Assembly (NCBI GenBank): GCA_964503595.1
Contig: CAZDAM010000038.1
Location: forward strand, 1-28,280
Direction of reading: 5' to 3'
DNA from: CAZDAM01 sp964503595
GTDB taxonomy: Bacteria; Muiribacteriota; UBA6191
DNA: 28,280 bases
Numbering within the stretch: the first letter of the stretch is position 1; every line of letters begins with the position of its first letter. Both the position numbers and the translations under genes were made by a program. The notes under the pieces are model-generated. The model was not told the DNA's origin, did no database searches, and worked only from the letters and a program-made list of their open reading frames with translations. Below are positions 1 through 11,072 of the stretch, piece by piece.

Positions 1-168
1 GGGACTGCAGGACTTCGGGCTGAGTAAACAGGCTTTTATAAACGGAATCCTGAGAGGCCATAGCCACCATTATAGCACTGAGAGGGGGAGTGAAGTCCTG
101 TGTGCGGGAGGGGCATCCAATTGCGAGCTGAGCTATTACCACTTAGGGCTGGTTTGGTACAGCCCAAA

Positions 169-331
169 AGCACCGAACAGATAAAGGTTTTCTTTTGCTT
201 TTGGGGTGTATCTCTTAAAAAAGCGACCCTTTTAGGCGACAGATTCTGTCGTGTAAAAAGCCCTGTTTTCAGAAGACATATATCTCTTAGAGGACTCAAA
301 CCTAAAGTGTGGATGGAATCTGTTCGGTGCT
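169..331. repeat. 14-bp perfect inverted repeat flanking the terminator region
   Basis: AGCACCGAACAGAT at 169-182 reappears as its exact reverse complement at 318-331, 135 bp apart, bracketing the hairpin at 228-260. No open reading frame around it looks like a gene. The rest of 1-344 shows no other recognisable signal; the short ORFs there have no family resemblance and no supported ribosome binding site. The arms could pair in an RNA or be copies of a dispersed element. Nothing here decides between these. Confidence 0.5.
217..260 (-). terminator. Probable rho-independent terminator downstream of the giant secreted-protein gene
   Basis: On the minus strand an imperfect hairpin is formed by CTTTTTA-CA-CGACAG, loop AAT, and CTGTCG-CC-TAAAAGG (plus positions 228-260). 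The inner six base pairs are perfect (237-242 with 246-251) and the outer seven are mostly A-T with one G-T pair. A run of six T on the minus strand (plus 217-222) follows about five bases after the stem. It lies roughly 85 bp beyond the stop codon at 345. The weak outer stem and the short gap before the T run make this a moderate call. Confidence 0.45.
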
Positions 332-344
332 CTAAGCGGTAATA

Positions 345-3300
345 TTACTGAGTGATTGGAGTCAGATACGATTCCTCTTCGATGCTGTAATCCAGCGTAT
401 TCTGACCTGTGGTATTGAGGCGGATACAGAAATATGACTCATTCACCACTCCACTTGGATAGGAATTAAGAAATAGCAGTTCAGAGGATGGATGAAGCAG
501 GTATGGATCCAGACAGACATCGGTTTTTCCAGACAGGTTGAAGCTGTGGTGGTAGCGGGTATTGTTGGTTGGGTTGATATCTTGAATCAGACGAACGGGC
601 AGATTTGTCACCAGAGTCGTTGGGCTCACACTGGTCCTATATTCAGGCAGATAAGCAGGCATTCCCAGATTGAAAACGGTTGTTGAAAGAAGAGTTCCTT
701 CTGAGCGGGAAGGTATTTCTCTGGACTGGTTCATGTCAATGTATTGAATCTGAATCAGGGTATCTGTACCAGAAGTGATTTCCGTGCCCACGGTGGCATC
801 AAAATGGGATCCGGTTACAAATACGAGTTGAGTCGAGCTGGCTTTGAAATCCAAGGCTTTGGAAGCATTGGCAATTTCAGCATTGGTAGTGGTTGGCAAT
901 TCCCAGACTTTGATTTGCCCTGAAGGAGACATGCCGCTGACATAATTGGGATTTAAGGGGCTATGAGGGATTTCCGCTGTGCGTACGGTTCGACTCCAGT
1001 TGTAGGTGCCGCCTGAAACCAGACTAGTGACAACCTGCCCCAGTTGAGCCGATTCCGTGAAGTAGCTTAGCATGGTCGTGGCATTGGAAACGCCCAGACT
1101 GAACTCACTGGCAAAGCCAAATTCAGTTTGGATCTGTTGGGCACTGACACTGATGCTTGCTCCCAAAGACGTTTCAGGAGCCGTTTCATTGGCATAGGCC
1201 ATGCGAATAACGGAATGGCGCTTGTTGTAATCCCAGTAAATCCCGAAAACACGATTTCCCAGCTTAGCCCAGGTCCGCAGGTAGTGATTGAAGTTATAAC
1301 GGGCATTGTGGGAAGAATCGGCTAGAATCGAGGGGTAGTACATGCTCTGATAAGGATCAAAAAGAGAAGAGATTTCAGAGGAGCTCTCCAGGTTCAGGCC
1401 ATTTTCGCCCAGAGTAAACTCGAAGGGTTGGTAAGAGGAAATTCTCTCGGCATAAACCGTGTCTCCAATCCTATGCATAAGATTTTTTCGATAAATCTGG
1501 TTGTTTCCTTCTCCTATGAGGATGGGAGACTCTGCTGTATTTGTCGAAACGGAATAGATTTTCTGACTGAAGCCGTCTGTGTTTGCATAGTAAAGGCGGT
1601 CTTTGGAACGACGCAGGGTTACGTTTGGCCCCAGATTTTCCGGAATTTGAATTTCGGTTAGAGTCGGGGATGCGGGGAGGGTTGGAGGATTGGAGGGGCC
1701 ATTCAGGGCACTTTCCAGATCCCAGATATAAACCTTATCCATCTGGGCCAGGTAGATATAGCGATTATCCGATGAGACATCAAAGCTTGCCCGGATAAAA
1801 TCAGGGAGTGGAGGATGTAAAGATCCTCCAAATGTGTCTTCCCAGACATCGGTCCAGACGCCGTCAAATTTCAGGTACTGAATGGCCATTTTATTGTTGA
1901 GGGCGTAAATCCCACCCAAAGGAGATGGAACGATATCCTGATAGAAGAAGGCAGAGGGGAAAGGATGGATTTTCCGGGTTGTCAGATCAAGAAAATAAAG
2001 TCCCTTATCACTTTCCTGAATAAAGTAAATTCCCGCTCTCGGTTCTTCTGTCATGGCAATGCGTAAAAGCCCGTCCCTGAATTCACTTTGATGACGGATT
2101 CCATCAAGCCTTGAGGTTTGAGCCTCGGAGAGGGGAATCACCATGCCTCCAGGTTCAATGGCTTCCAGGGCTTTTTGGCTATTGAGTCGGTAGATGACCT
2201 CATGCCCAGGAATCTGGCTGATGGCAAGAGATGAGGAAGAGTATTCCTGAATATGGGGAGAATTGGCCGAATCAGGATTTCCATATGTACCTTCTGAGTT
2301 GTTGTAAGCCATAATCGACGATCCCAAATCGAACCCGTTAAAAAAGACTCCCATAACAGGCCCTGAATGCGCATATGTATACCCACCCCCAAAGGAACTG
2401 GTCGGGTTGGGAGAGGGGATGACTTTCAGGTAGGAAGAGCCATAACTGATATCGGTGAAAGAGCGAACCTGGTAGGTCTGGGTGTTAGGGGTGACTTCAC
2501 CCCAGTTCAGAAGGAGGGTAAATGCCATGTTTTCCGAATCCGGATGGGTAATTCTTAACAGATGAGCAGAAGATGCGGTGGAAACTCCCAGAAATAATTC
2601 CCCGCCACTTTGTTTCAAAAACGAGGGGGCGTTGGTATAAAGAGTCTGATTTGTTTGGACAGGTTGAGCCAGGGTAATGTCATTCTCTGGATTTTTTGGA
2701 AACCTCAAGACGAAAAGAGCGTCAGCCAAGGGAGATATACTTGGCACGAATTTCCCATAGAAGGGATCCGTGAAGCCTCTACTTGCAGGAAGTCCGGCAG
2801 CAACCAGGTAGCCCTCATGAAAGGCAATTTCATGAATTTCGGCATGAATCATGAGAAATGGCTCAGGAGTGATGTGGGAATCCAGAGCATAGTCTTCCAG
2901 ATTGGGTAGTTTGGCAATGATGGAAGGACTACTGCCATAAAGAACAAAGATTTCTCCTAAGGAGTTCTGAGCTAGACCGTGAATTCGGATCTGCTGGTTT
3001 CCGTTAGGATCCCTTAGGAAAAAACGGCGCACAGGTTTTCCTGGATGGTGCACATAAACAGGCTGGGAAAAATCGTAGTTCGTAGCATCCAGAGCTTCAT
3101 CGCGGGTATAAACAGCCAAAGAACCATCAGAGAGTGGAACCATACGATCGCCGCTTAGTCCACTGAAGTTGATCGGAAGTCCTGGCCCGGCAGCCCCCAG
3201 GATGGCCTGACTTCCAGAAAGATAGTTGAAGCCAACCCGGGTGGTGGACTGGCCTTTGGGCCCGCTGACATCAATTTGCAGGCTCTGGCTTCCGGTATGA

Positions 3301-6300
3301 AAAATTTCAGGGATACCGTGTAGGATTTCAGGTTGACTGCCCCCCAGATTGCTTGAAGGGTAGGAATCCTTTGCAATGATTTTTCCTGCTTCATCCCGTT
3401 GAATGAATTCAATCTGGTTATAGGCCCCGGTCGTTCTTAGAAGATTGGACAGTTCGTATGGTGTGCGGACAACCAGGTTGGGAATCGCCAGAGATTCCAC
3501 ACTCGGAGGCTGAAGAATCGTATTCAGATCGGGAAGGTAGGGGCCGTATGGGATTCCGTCAAACGGGTGGCTGCGATAGCCGAATTTATCGACAAAGACA
3601 GCTCCACGCAGAACCTCATCAAACATGAAGGTATGAGAAGTAATGGGGAATTCCAGTCCTTGAGTGGTTCTTTGTCCGGGGATCCCAGCAGCAGTTCCCA
3701 GAATGTCAAGAGTTTCTGTCTGGCTGACAGGCACCGACAGAATGCTTCCGGGGGCAAGGTTTGTGGGAGAGGGAGCACCCAGAGTGATTCTTGTGGTGAA
3801 ATCTTCTCTGGCAGGTGAAGTCTCCAGACCAATTCGGGTCCAGTCCCGTCCGGCTCCGGCCCAAAGCCCCTCCTCTGTCTGAAAAAGACGGGATTGAAAG
3901 GGTAACAGGATAGTGGAACCGGGAAATGGTTGGGCGTGGAAACCATAGGATTTAGGGTTATAAAGTGCGTCGTGGGTGAAACCGAGGAACTGGGTGATTC
4001 CCTGTTCTTCATTTAAAAGGTGGAGGTGAAGCTCTCCATAGACAGGGTCGGTATTTTCAATCCAGATATGGCCTGCTTCATCCTGAAACAGGTTGGTAAT
4101 CCGGATTGGATTGTCGGGGAGTTCCGCCCCTATCTGTTGAGAAAGACCTTGGGTGCTCAGGACAAGGCGGACCGAAGGCTGGCTGAAGTCAATTTTGAGC
4201 AGTCCCAGCTCAAGAGCCAGCCAGGCGGTATTGCCCCGCACAAGAAGCTTTCCAACCGGGGTTGCGGCGCTTAAGGGCAGAAGACCAAAATCGGTCATGA
4301 GTTGGGCTTCGGAGAACCACGCCAAGGTAACAGGACTTTGAGAATCCATATCCATGGAATAGATCCGGATTTGATTTCCCTGAATCAGAGTCGCGGCATA
4401 AACCGTTCGAGAGGAGAAATCAATATCCAGATTGTAGCAGAGTGGGTTCAGGTAGATGTCTTTAAGGGTCATTCCCAGTTTGGTGGCCTGAGCCAGAAAA
4501 TCCTGGGTCTGCTGGCAGGACATGCTCTGGCTGTGCAGGCCTGGAAGGGTGTTCAGATCAAAATCAGGGGATAACCGGGTGAGGTTTTCCAGAAAGCTAT
4601 TGAGGTTGGTGGAGAGAGTTTGCGGTTGAAGGGAAGCAAACTTCACTTCCCGCAGAACCAGGCCGGCAGAAAAATCGGAGGAGTCAAGCGGCCAGAAGTA
4701 GCTGAAGCCTTCCGGACTCTGCTCAAGATTCGATGCTTCACCGTAGTAATAGGAACTGTCTCCCGGTAAAACAGCCTGGTTGGGGTCCTCCGATGTTGCA
4801 TCGTAATAATAGGAACTGTCTCCCGNNNNNNNNNNNNNNNNNNNNNNNNNNNNNNNNNNNNNNNNNNNNNNNNNNNNNNNNNNNNNNNNNNNNNNNNNNN
4901 NNNNNNNNNNNNNNNNNNNNNNNNNGTAAAACAGCCTGGTTGGGGTCCTTCGATGTTGCATCGTAATAATAGGAACTGTCTCCCGGTAAAACAGCCTGGT
5001 TGGGGTCCTTCGATGTTGCATCGTAATAATAGGAACTGTCCTCCAGTAAAACAGCCTGATCGGGGTTCTTCCCGTGAGCCTGAAACTTCAAGCCATGAAC
5101 TGCATAAAAATCAGGCAGAAGGAGTCGGTGACCATGGCTTAGGGGAATATGGTCGTGCTCATATTGCCTTTGAGTGGAATAAACCAGCTTGAGTTGCTGA
5201 AGAGAAGGAGCAAAACTCAGGATTTCGACATAGGATCCGGTATGAAGAGGGATTAGGATATAATCCTGGGCGGAATAGATTCCCTGGGTTGGCAAAGGAG
5301 CAAGTTCTTCGGTATTTCCAGAAAACAGATTTGGAAAGCCATCCGGGTTGGCCCCGATTTTGGCAGTAAGAGAATTCTGAGCAGGATCCCAGAGCCAGAT
5401 TTTTCCACCGGTGTCCAGCCAGTAGGTTCCATCCTGCAGGAGAATAAGTCCTTGAACGGCGGTTACAGGCATCTGATCGGCAGGCATGCTGCTGACCATC
5501 ATAGGATTCACAGATGCAGTAAGGCTGCTGATGGAGCCGACCGATTCAATGGCTCCGGCATTGACTCCGGCCAGAGTCAGCTTTTCAACAAGAATGACTT
5601 TATTTTCGACATCAAGATAAGCTACGGTGGCATGGTCCGGGTCGATCATTTCCACAGTCAGAATCGGGAGATTGAGGCGGGCCAGAGCATTCAGACCATT
5701 CATGTCGGCAGGAGGCACGACGTTGCTCTGAGCCATGTCTGTACCTGGCAAGGGGGCCCCGCTTAGACGACGAATGGTGTCCTGCTGCCAGTCCAGAAGA
5801 AACAAAACGCCGTCCACGCTTAGGAGCAATGGTCCTCCACGATAATCCAGTTCGGGCTCTCCTGAGAAGAAAAGCCGTTTTGCCCGTAAGGGAACTTCGG
5901 AATAACCCAGTTTGGGCAGGTCATGGTAGTCCCCCCCTACTGTGACATCGGTGAGTTCGTCCTGGGCATTCTGTCGGTACATCAGCCCGTAATAGTCCCC
6001 CATGTAGAACATCTCATCATTATGAACGGCGTAAGCGATTGGACGGTTGAAATCAGGAGAGACGACAGAAAGAGTCCCGGAAGCGTTGATGCTCAAAAGA
6101 GTCTGATTCTGGATCAGATAAAGATTGCCAGTAACAGAGTCCCGACTGATTTGAGTGGGGAGCAAGTCAAAGCTATAGTCTGTTTGAGTTCCTCCGGCCA
6201 TGCGGGCATCCAGACCTGCTGGATCCTCATCGTTCTGGGCATACAGATAGGGGACCACCAGGGTAATGGTCTGTTCTGAAGCAAGACTTCCCTGAATATA

Positions 6301-9003
6301 GGCTTTCACATTCAAGGTTGAGGAACCAGCGGGCAGATTCTCAATTTTATGAACCCGGGAAGAAAAATCAGGGTATTGGATTGTCTTAGCCTGAACAGGC
6401 TCAGAATTCAGGAAAAACTCAACAGAATCTACGGCAGTACTGGTGTAGACCACATGGGTAGAGCCGTGGTACGTCAGGCCGGAAAACCCGGCATCAAGCA
6501 AAAGAGGGGTGCTTGGGCTATGGGTTGCCTGTAGCTGATTTCCCTGAATCAGGTTGTTTTCACTGTCGTATACATGCCAGAAAAGAGTTGTTGCCGTGTT
6601 GAAAACCACGGATGAAACCGAAGCAGGCAGAGGTAGGGTTACCCATTTGCTTTGGGGGATAGAGCCATCAAAACTGTAGTGAAGAACCATGCCCGGCTGG
6701 TTTGCGGTAAAACGGGTCATGAAGTAGGGGGAAATCAGGACTCCATCTGTTCCCAGGTTGGGTGAGGATACGATAATTTGAGCGGGGGTCGCTTTGGTGA
6801 GTTCATAAGACAGGACAGGGCCGCTCAGACCATTACCTAAAAGTGCGCTGTAGGTCAGCTGGGCTGAATCATTCAAGGTTATGGAATGGGGCAAATCAAA
6901 GGTTGTGAAAGACTCATCCGGATTTAAAGAAAGCTTTAGAAGGGTTCCGGAGTGAGTGGATGAGAAACTTACCGTAATGCTGTCCTTAAACTGATGCGGG
7001 GCAAAGGGTTCCGGAGAGAAACTCAAATCAATTCGCGGGACAAAACCTCTCGTCAGATTCAAAGAAGTCGGGTAGGAACTCAATCCCATCCGTTCGGTGG
7101 ACCAGTTCAGATTTATGGATTGATTATAGGAATAGGTGAAGGGCAAAGCCAGACTCCGGGTGGAGATAGGGCTTCCGTCGCTGGAAAGAATCAGCCTGGC
7201 ATCGGTTTGAGTGCTTGTAAAGGTGATGGACCCGGGATTGAGGAACTCACCATTTGCTGAGACGGGCTCCGAAAAACTATAGGTGATGGGCTTGATCAGG
7301 ATTTTTTCCAGCTGAAGGAAGTTTTCCGTACCTGTGAAACCGTTGGTGTCGACTCCTATACAGCGGAGAATCGAAGATTGATTAGCCGTGATGGTAATGG
7401 GGGAAGAGGTTGCCAGATTCGGGTCGGGTTCTGCGTTGAAGCTACAGGCAACTTTTGAGCCAACAGGAAGGGCATAGACCTCCAGGCTGGCAATATCGAG
7501 AAAACGCCCATTGATCACCTGATTGATCGGACTGATTTGAACCACAGGACTGGAGCCCAGAACATAGCTGTAGCGAAATACTCCGCCTCTTTGGCTGGCT
7601 TCATTGGTTACGAAGGCCTGGATATGAAGGGTGGATGTTGTGTTCAAAGAGAGGTGGCCTGAAGTCGTGATGGCCGAAGCCGATGTTTTGGGATCGGTTC
7701 CGTCCAGAGTATAGGTGATGGTTCCAGAAGTCACACTCAGGGTTGGATTTAAGGAATGAAGAAAGGCTCCAGGAGCCGGGATGGCAGTGATTTCAGGAAT
7801 GCCGAGATCGACTGGTTCCGGTTGGATGGGGGAGGAGTTCCCGGTAGTATCAAAGATCTTGCTGCCCTGGCGGATGACTTCCCCGGAATGATCGATATAG
7901 GCAATTTTAAGGTTGCGACTGGAGCCATAAGGGACAGCGGGAAGGATGACGGAAGCCCGGCCGGGAGCAATACTGGTTGTAATGGTCTGCATGTCGCTTG
8001 CTGAGACAGAAATCTCGATATGATGCAGTTGGGCCATGGCAAAGCGGTTTGGCTGGGAAATATAGGAAGAATTCGTGGTTTGGCCAATCGAAAACAGGCT
8101 TGAGGTTCTTACTCTTGGTGCCAGACTCTGAAAACCGGTGGCAATATTCAGGCTTCCGGAATCCTTGGTTCGGATTTGAAGCTGGCTGGATTCAAGAATC
8201 TTGTTACGAGTGTCTTTGGCCTCAATCTGAAAAGAATAAACCCCGACAAGGCCAAAATCGTAGGTCAGACGGAAGCTGTTGCCAATTCGATTCTGAATGG
8301 GGAGACGGGTGATTGCGCCTTTTGGATCGGTAACAATGACCTCAGCGCGCAAGAAGGATTCAGAGATTTTTCCTTCCAGAGAAAATTCCTGACCCAGGTT
8401 CAAAGGCCATTCCAGAATAGAGTCATGAGGATTTTTTTGCGGCCAGGTCTGATCCCATTGGGTGAATTCCAAGGGCTTGAGATTGGCAAATGGCTGTTCT
8501 TTGACTAAAGAGCCGCTGGCCCCTCCTTCTACAGTGAAAGGCTCACCTTCTGAACCCAGCAGAACATTGGGACGGGTGGTCTGAATAAAGACGGGCACAT
8601 CAGGAAGTAAATCGTCCAGGGTATATCTGGCATGAGTGGGACGGTGGGGGGAGTATCCGGAATAGGCTTTGAGGGTGGAGTTCCACTGGAAGACTTCCAC
8701 GCAGTCCTCGGCTTTACAGATTTCCGCTGCTTTCAGAAGCCCGGAAGGAAGGGCAATGAATGCCCAGCCGGGGTTTTGGATTCTGATATGGAAGAGGGGG
8801 ATGTCCGGATCTTGGTCACAGCTTTGTGGGGTCATCAGGCCAAGCCCCAGATGACTATCGGTAAAACCCTTCGTCCGGAGCCAGTGCTTCCCATAAAGAA
8901 CCCAGGCTGTTTCTGGGCATGCGTACCTGTAAACGATTCCAGATGCATTCCAACTAAAAGATGCGGAGCATAAGAGCAGGAAAACAAGGAAGATTCTGTT
9001 CAT
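345..9003 (-). CDS. Giant secreted protein with chitobiase-C-terminal-like and beta-propeller-like regions, split only by an assembly gap
   Basis: Function not recognised. The start ATG at 9003 has a GAGG site 8 bases upstream and encodes a signal peptide (MNRIFLVFLLLCSASFSWNA), so the product is exported. Residues about 240-300 look Ig-like. Residues about 415-480 carry a TYTLDGTDP motif typical of the chitobiase/beta-hexosaminidase C-terminal-like domain, and a weaker copy (LHYSFDGSIP) lies near residue 780. Residues about 900-1300 and much of the second half are strand-rich with recurring propeller-like blade motifs. A 20-residue tandem repeat sits near residue 1310. The reading frame breaks only at the 100-N run. 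Upstream of it are 4078 coding bases and downstream 4481, together 8559 or exactly 2853 codons, so any true gap divisible by three restores one gene of at least 2852 residues. The C-terminus has a Cys pair. It is monocistronic apart from a doubtful small ORF upstream. A surface adhesin or envelope role is a guess. If the gap really held a stop, this would be two genes. Confidence 0.75.
4741..5075 (-). repeat. 60-bp in-frame tandem repeat encoding a 20-residue unit
   Basis: Three full units are visible at 4766-4825, 4926-4985 and 4986-5045, with partial units at 4741-4765 and about 5046-5075. The unit at 4766-4825 differs from that at 4926-4985 by one base; the unit at 4986-5045 differs only in its last five bases. 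The encoded unit is DATSKDPNQAVLPGDSSYYY (K or E at position 5). Near-identity at DNA level implies recent expansion or homogenisation. The true copy number is unknown because the assembly collapsed here. Confidence 0.95.
4826..4925. other. Assembly gap (exactly 100 N) inside a tandem repeat
   Basis: The N run begins immediately after a complete repeat unit (ending TCCCG at 4825) and ends immediately before a unit start (GTAAAACAG at 4926). Exactly 100 N is a conventional placeholder for unknown length. The missing sequence is therefore most likely a whole number of 60-bp units, possibly zero. The apparent frameshift across it is an artefact, since 100 is not divisible by three. Confidence 0.95.
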
Positions 9004-9236
9004 GATAAAGCCTCAAAACGACGAAGGAAAGCAAGACAGGCTTTAAATGTATCATAAAGAACTTGGCTCATCCCAGAGGAAGTTGTGGTAGCGACCTGTT
9101 CTTTCTTTTTCAGGATTTTGTGGATTTCGTTTCTGGTGCGGGAGCTGTTGCAGGTCCGATGATCCGAAACGGCCATGACACAGCGAAGACACAGGCAAAT
9201 GATGGGGTATTTTCCTACCCGGGTCAATCTAGGCAC
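9000..9236 (-). CDS. Doubtful small ORF (78 codons) overlapping the giant gene start
   Basis: A GTG-initiated frame ends in TGA overlapping the ATG of the giant gene by four bases, an arrangement usual for coupled genes. The product has a Cys-rich N-terminal part (ICLCLRCV), a basic middle (HKILKKKE) and a hydrophobic-basic end (FLRRFEALS). No family is recognised, no clear ribosome binding site precedes the GTG, and an in-frame ATG lies 20 codons in. It may be only the 5' leader of the giant gene. Otherwise 9004-9410 shows no firm promoter; a TATGAT at 9051-9056 (minus) lacks a matching -35. Confidence 0.25.
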   Translation of the reverse strand: MPRLTRVGKYPIICLCLRCVMAVSDHRTCNSSRTRNEIHKILKKKEQVATTTSSGMSQVLYDTFKACLAFLRRFEALS

Positions 9237-9410
9237 CGTGGTACATCATGATCATCTGGGAGGAATGTGACAGGGTGGCCAGAATTCCCATGAATCCGTG
9301 AGACAAGAGCCAGTGGAACTGGATGGTCGAATTTTTTGTCAAAGGACAGTTAGAGCTCGTGACAGGGATGGAGAGGAGTGGTCTGTCCATTTTACTCTCA
9401 GTTGCCGGGT

Positions 9411-9449
9411 AAAGAAAAACAGGCTGGAATATCAATATTCCCGCCTGTC
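9411..9449 (-). terminator. Rho-independent terminator after the malic enzyme gene
   Basis: On the minus strand, 14-base arms ACAGGCGGGAATAT and ATATTCCAGCCTGT (plus 9436-9449 and 9419-9432) pair with one mismatch around a three-base loop. A T-rich tract (plus 9411-9418) follows directly. It starts 24 bp beyond the malic enzyme stop and separates the maoC-like/malic enzyme operon from the giant gene, which must therefore have its own promoter. Confidence 0.85.
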
Positions 9450-9472
9450 TCCAGAGTATGCCTAACCTGGCA

Positions 9473-10657
9473 TTAATGCATCTCTTCCAGAGCCTGCAGG
9501 CGCACGGCTTCGGAAATTTTTTGCGTTACACCGTCCTGGAAAACCTGAGGCAGAATCTGCTCCCGGCTGGGATTTTGAAGGCAGTCGGCAAGGGCTCTGG
9601 CTGCAGCAATTTTCATTCCCGGGCTGATGCGGGCCGCTCTGGCCTGCAGGGTTCCCTTGAAAATCCCCGGAAACACCAGGGCATTATTGACCTGATTGGG
9701 ATAATCACTGCGTCCGGTACCGATGATCGCAGCTCCTCCCTCACGGGCCAGATCCGGATGGATCTCCGGCTCGGGATTGGCCATGGCAATGATAATGGGT
9801 TCCTGCTTCATGCTACGGATATGCTCGGACTTCAATAATCCTCCCTGACTGACTCCGATGAAAACATCCATGCCCTGGATGACTTCATGGATGCTGCCGG
9901 CCCGGTTTTCAAAATTGGAGAAGGCCAGAAGGCTTTTTTTGATGGGATTGAGATCCTCCCGTTTTTCGTGAATGGCTCCCCTGGAATCACAGACAACGAT
10001 TTCCTTTACGGCAATACAGGAACTATGCTCGTGACCGACACAGCGCAGCAGGCGGGCAATCGCGATTCCGGCGGCTCCGGAGCCATTGATAACGACTCTT
10101 AAATCCTCAAGGCGCCGATTTAAAACCCGGCAGGCATTGATCAGGGCGGCAAGGGCTACAATTGCGGTTCCGTGCTGATCATCATGGAAAACAGGAATTC
10201 CGAGATCCTGAAGTCTTTCCTCAATTTCAAAACAGCGTGGAGCGGAGATATCTTCGAGGTTTATGCCTCCAAAGCCAGGGGCAATATTGCGGACAGTCTG
10301 AATGATTTCTTCCGTATCCTGAGTGGCCAGACAGATTGGCCAGGCATCCAGTCCGGCAAATTCCTTGAAAATCAGAGCCTTGCCTTCCATTACTGGCATG
10401 GCGGCCTTTGGACCTATGTTCCCGAGCCCCAGGACAGCGGAACCGTCTGTGATAACAGCAATGCTGCGACCAATGATAGTCAAGTCACGGGCTTGAGCCG
10501 GGTCCTGATGGATTCTCCGGCAGGGTTCGGCGACCCCGGGAGTGTAGGTCAGGGAAAGATCTTCCATGGAATGCACTCTGGCTTTGCTGCGAATTTCGAT
10601 CTTTCCCTGGAGCTTTTCATGCAGCTTCATACTTTTCGTATAGTAATCCTGACTCAT
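9473..10657 (-). CDS. Malic enzyme, NAD(P)-dependent (decarboxylating), short form
   Basis: Converts malate to pyruvate and CO2 with NAD(P) reduction, in the cytoplasm. The 394 residues match the short bacterial malic enzyme core without the C-terminal phosphotransacetylase-like domain of MaeB. Visible motifs are SLTYTPGVAEPC with the catalytic Tyr near 38, VMEGKALIFKEFAG with the catalytic Lys near 93, EDISAPRCFE (metal ligands E135/D136), IPVFHDDQHGTA (D160) and the Rossmann loop NGSGAAG near 191-197. The frame stays open to 10717, but the ATG at 10657 is chosen because GAAGGA lies 7 bases before it and because this clears the upstream stop. It lies 10 bp after the hydratase gene, so the two are probably co-transcribed, and a strong terminator follows. 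NAD versus NADP preference cannot be told. Confidence 0.93.
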   Translation of the reverse strand: MSQDYYTKSMKLHEKLQGKIEIRSKARVHSMEDLSLTYTPGVAEPCRRIHQDPAQARDLTIIGRSIAVITDGSAVLGLGNIGPKAAMPVMEGKALIFKEFAGLDAWPICLATQDTEEIIQTVRNIAPGFGGINLEDISAPRCFEIEERLQDLGIPVFHDDQHGTAIVALAALINACRVLNRRLEDLRVVINGSGAAGIAIARLLRCVGHEHSSCIAVKEIVVCDSRGAIHEKREDLNPIKKSLLAFSNFENRAGSIHEVIQGMDVFIGVSQGGLLKSEHIRSMKQEPIIIAMANPEPEIHPDLAREGGAAIIGTGRSDYPNQVNNALVFPGIFKGTLQARAARISPGMKIAAARALADCLQNPSREQILPQVFQDGVTQKISEAVRLQALEEMH

Positions 10658-10667
10658 AGGTTTTCCT

Positions 10668-11072
10668 TCAGTTCTTTGGGAGGCGAACAACGGCTTCACC
10701 GGTGATGACAATCTCACCTTGCGGGTTGCGGGCTTCGGTCAGCAGGGTCGCAATGGGCTTATCTTCACGAAGACTTATGATTTCTACCCTGGCTGTAATT
10801 TCTTCTCCGGGGCGGACCGGTTTGGTGAATTTGAGATTCTGGCCAAGATAGATGGTTCCGGCTCCGGGTAGATGACGGCCCAGAAGGGCGGAAAACAGGG
10901 AGGCAACCAGCATTCCGTGAGCGATGGTTCCGCCAAAGGGTGTGTTCTTTGCAAATTCTTCATCCAGATGAACCGGATTATCGTCCAGAGACAGCTCGGC
11001 AAAAGCCTCCAGATCTTTCTGGGTGAAAACTTTTTTGAGCTCTTTGCTCATGCCCGTTTTCCAGTGGCTCAT
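10668..11072 (-). CDS. MaoC-like hot-dog-fold (R)-specific enoyl hydratase
   Basis: A 134-residue single hot-dog domain. The signature DDNPVHLDEEFAKNTPFGG followed by IAHGML matches the hydratase motif of the MaoC/PhaJ family, with Asp and His (D31 and H36 region) as the catalytic pair. PhaJ-type enzymes hydrate trans-2-enoyl-CoA to (R)-3-hydroxyacyl-CoA, linking beta-oxidation to fatty acid or polyhydroxyalkanoate synthesis; the substrate here is unknown. The ATG at 11072 has TTGGAG 8 bases upstream. It is first in a two-gene operon with the malic enzyme, which suggests a supply of reducing power for lipid metabolism (inference). It is divergent from rmlC. Confidence 0.85.
   Translation of the reverse strand: MSHWKTGMSKELKKVFTQKDLEAFAELSLDDNPVHLDEEFAKNTPFGGTIAHGMLVASLFSALLGRHLPGAGTIYLGQNLKFTKPVRPGEEITARVEIISLREDKPIATLLTEARNPQGEIVITGEAVVRLPKN

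Noticed and set aside
36..299. 87-codon minus-strand ORF downstream of the giant gene
   Set aside because: It spans the terminator hairpin and the inverted repeat, has no family resemblance and no supported start.
3524..4012. 162-codon minus-strand ORF inside the giant gene
   Set aside because: It lies in another frame of the same strand as the giant gene, is Pro/Ser-rich without pattern, and has no ribosome binding site.
4738..5021. Two overlapping giant genes or a real frameshift at the gap
   Set aside because: The overlap exists only because 100 N shifts the frame. The upstream frame reads nonsense after the gap, while the other frame continues the repeat.
4741..5075. CRISPR array
   Set aside because: The repeats are head-to-tail with no spacers and are in phase with a coding frame, so this is a coding tandem repeat.
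9337..9342. TTGACA on the minus strand as a -35 for the giant gene
   Set aside because: No acceptable -10 hexamer lies 16-18 bases downstream.
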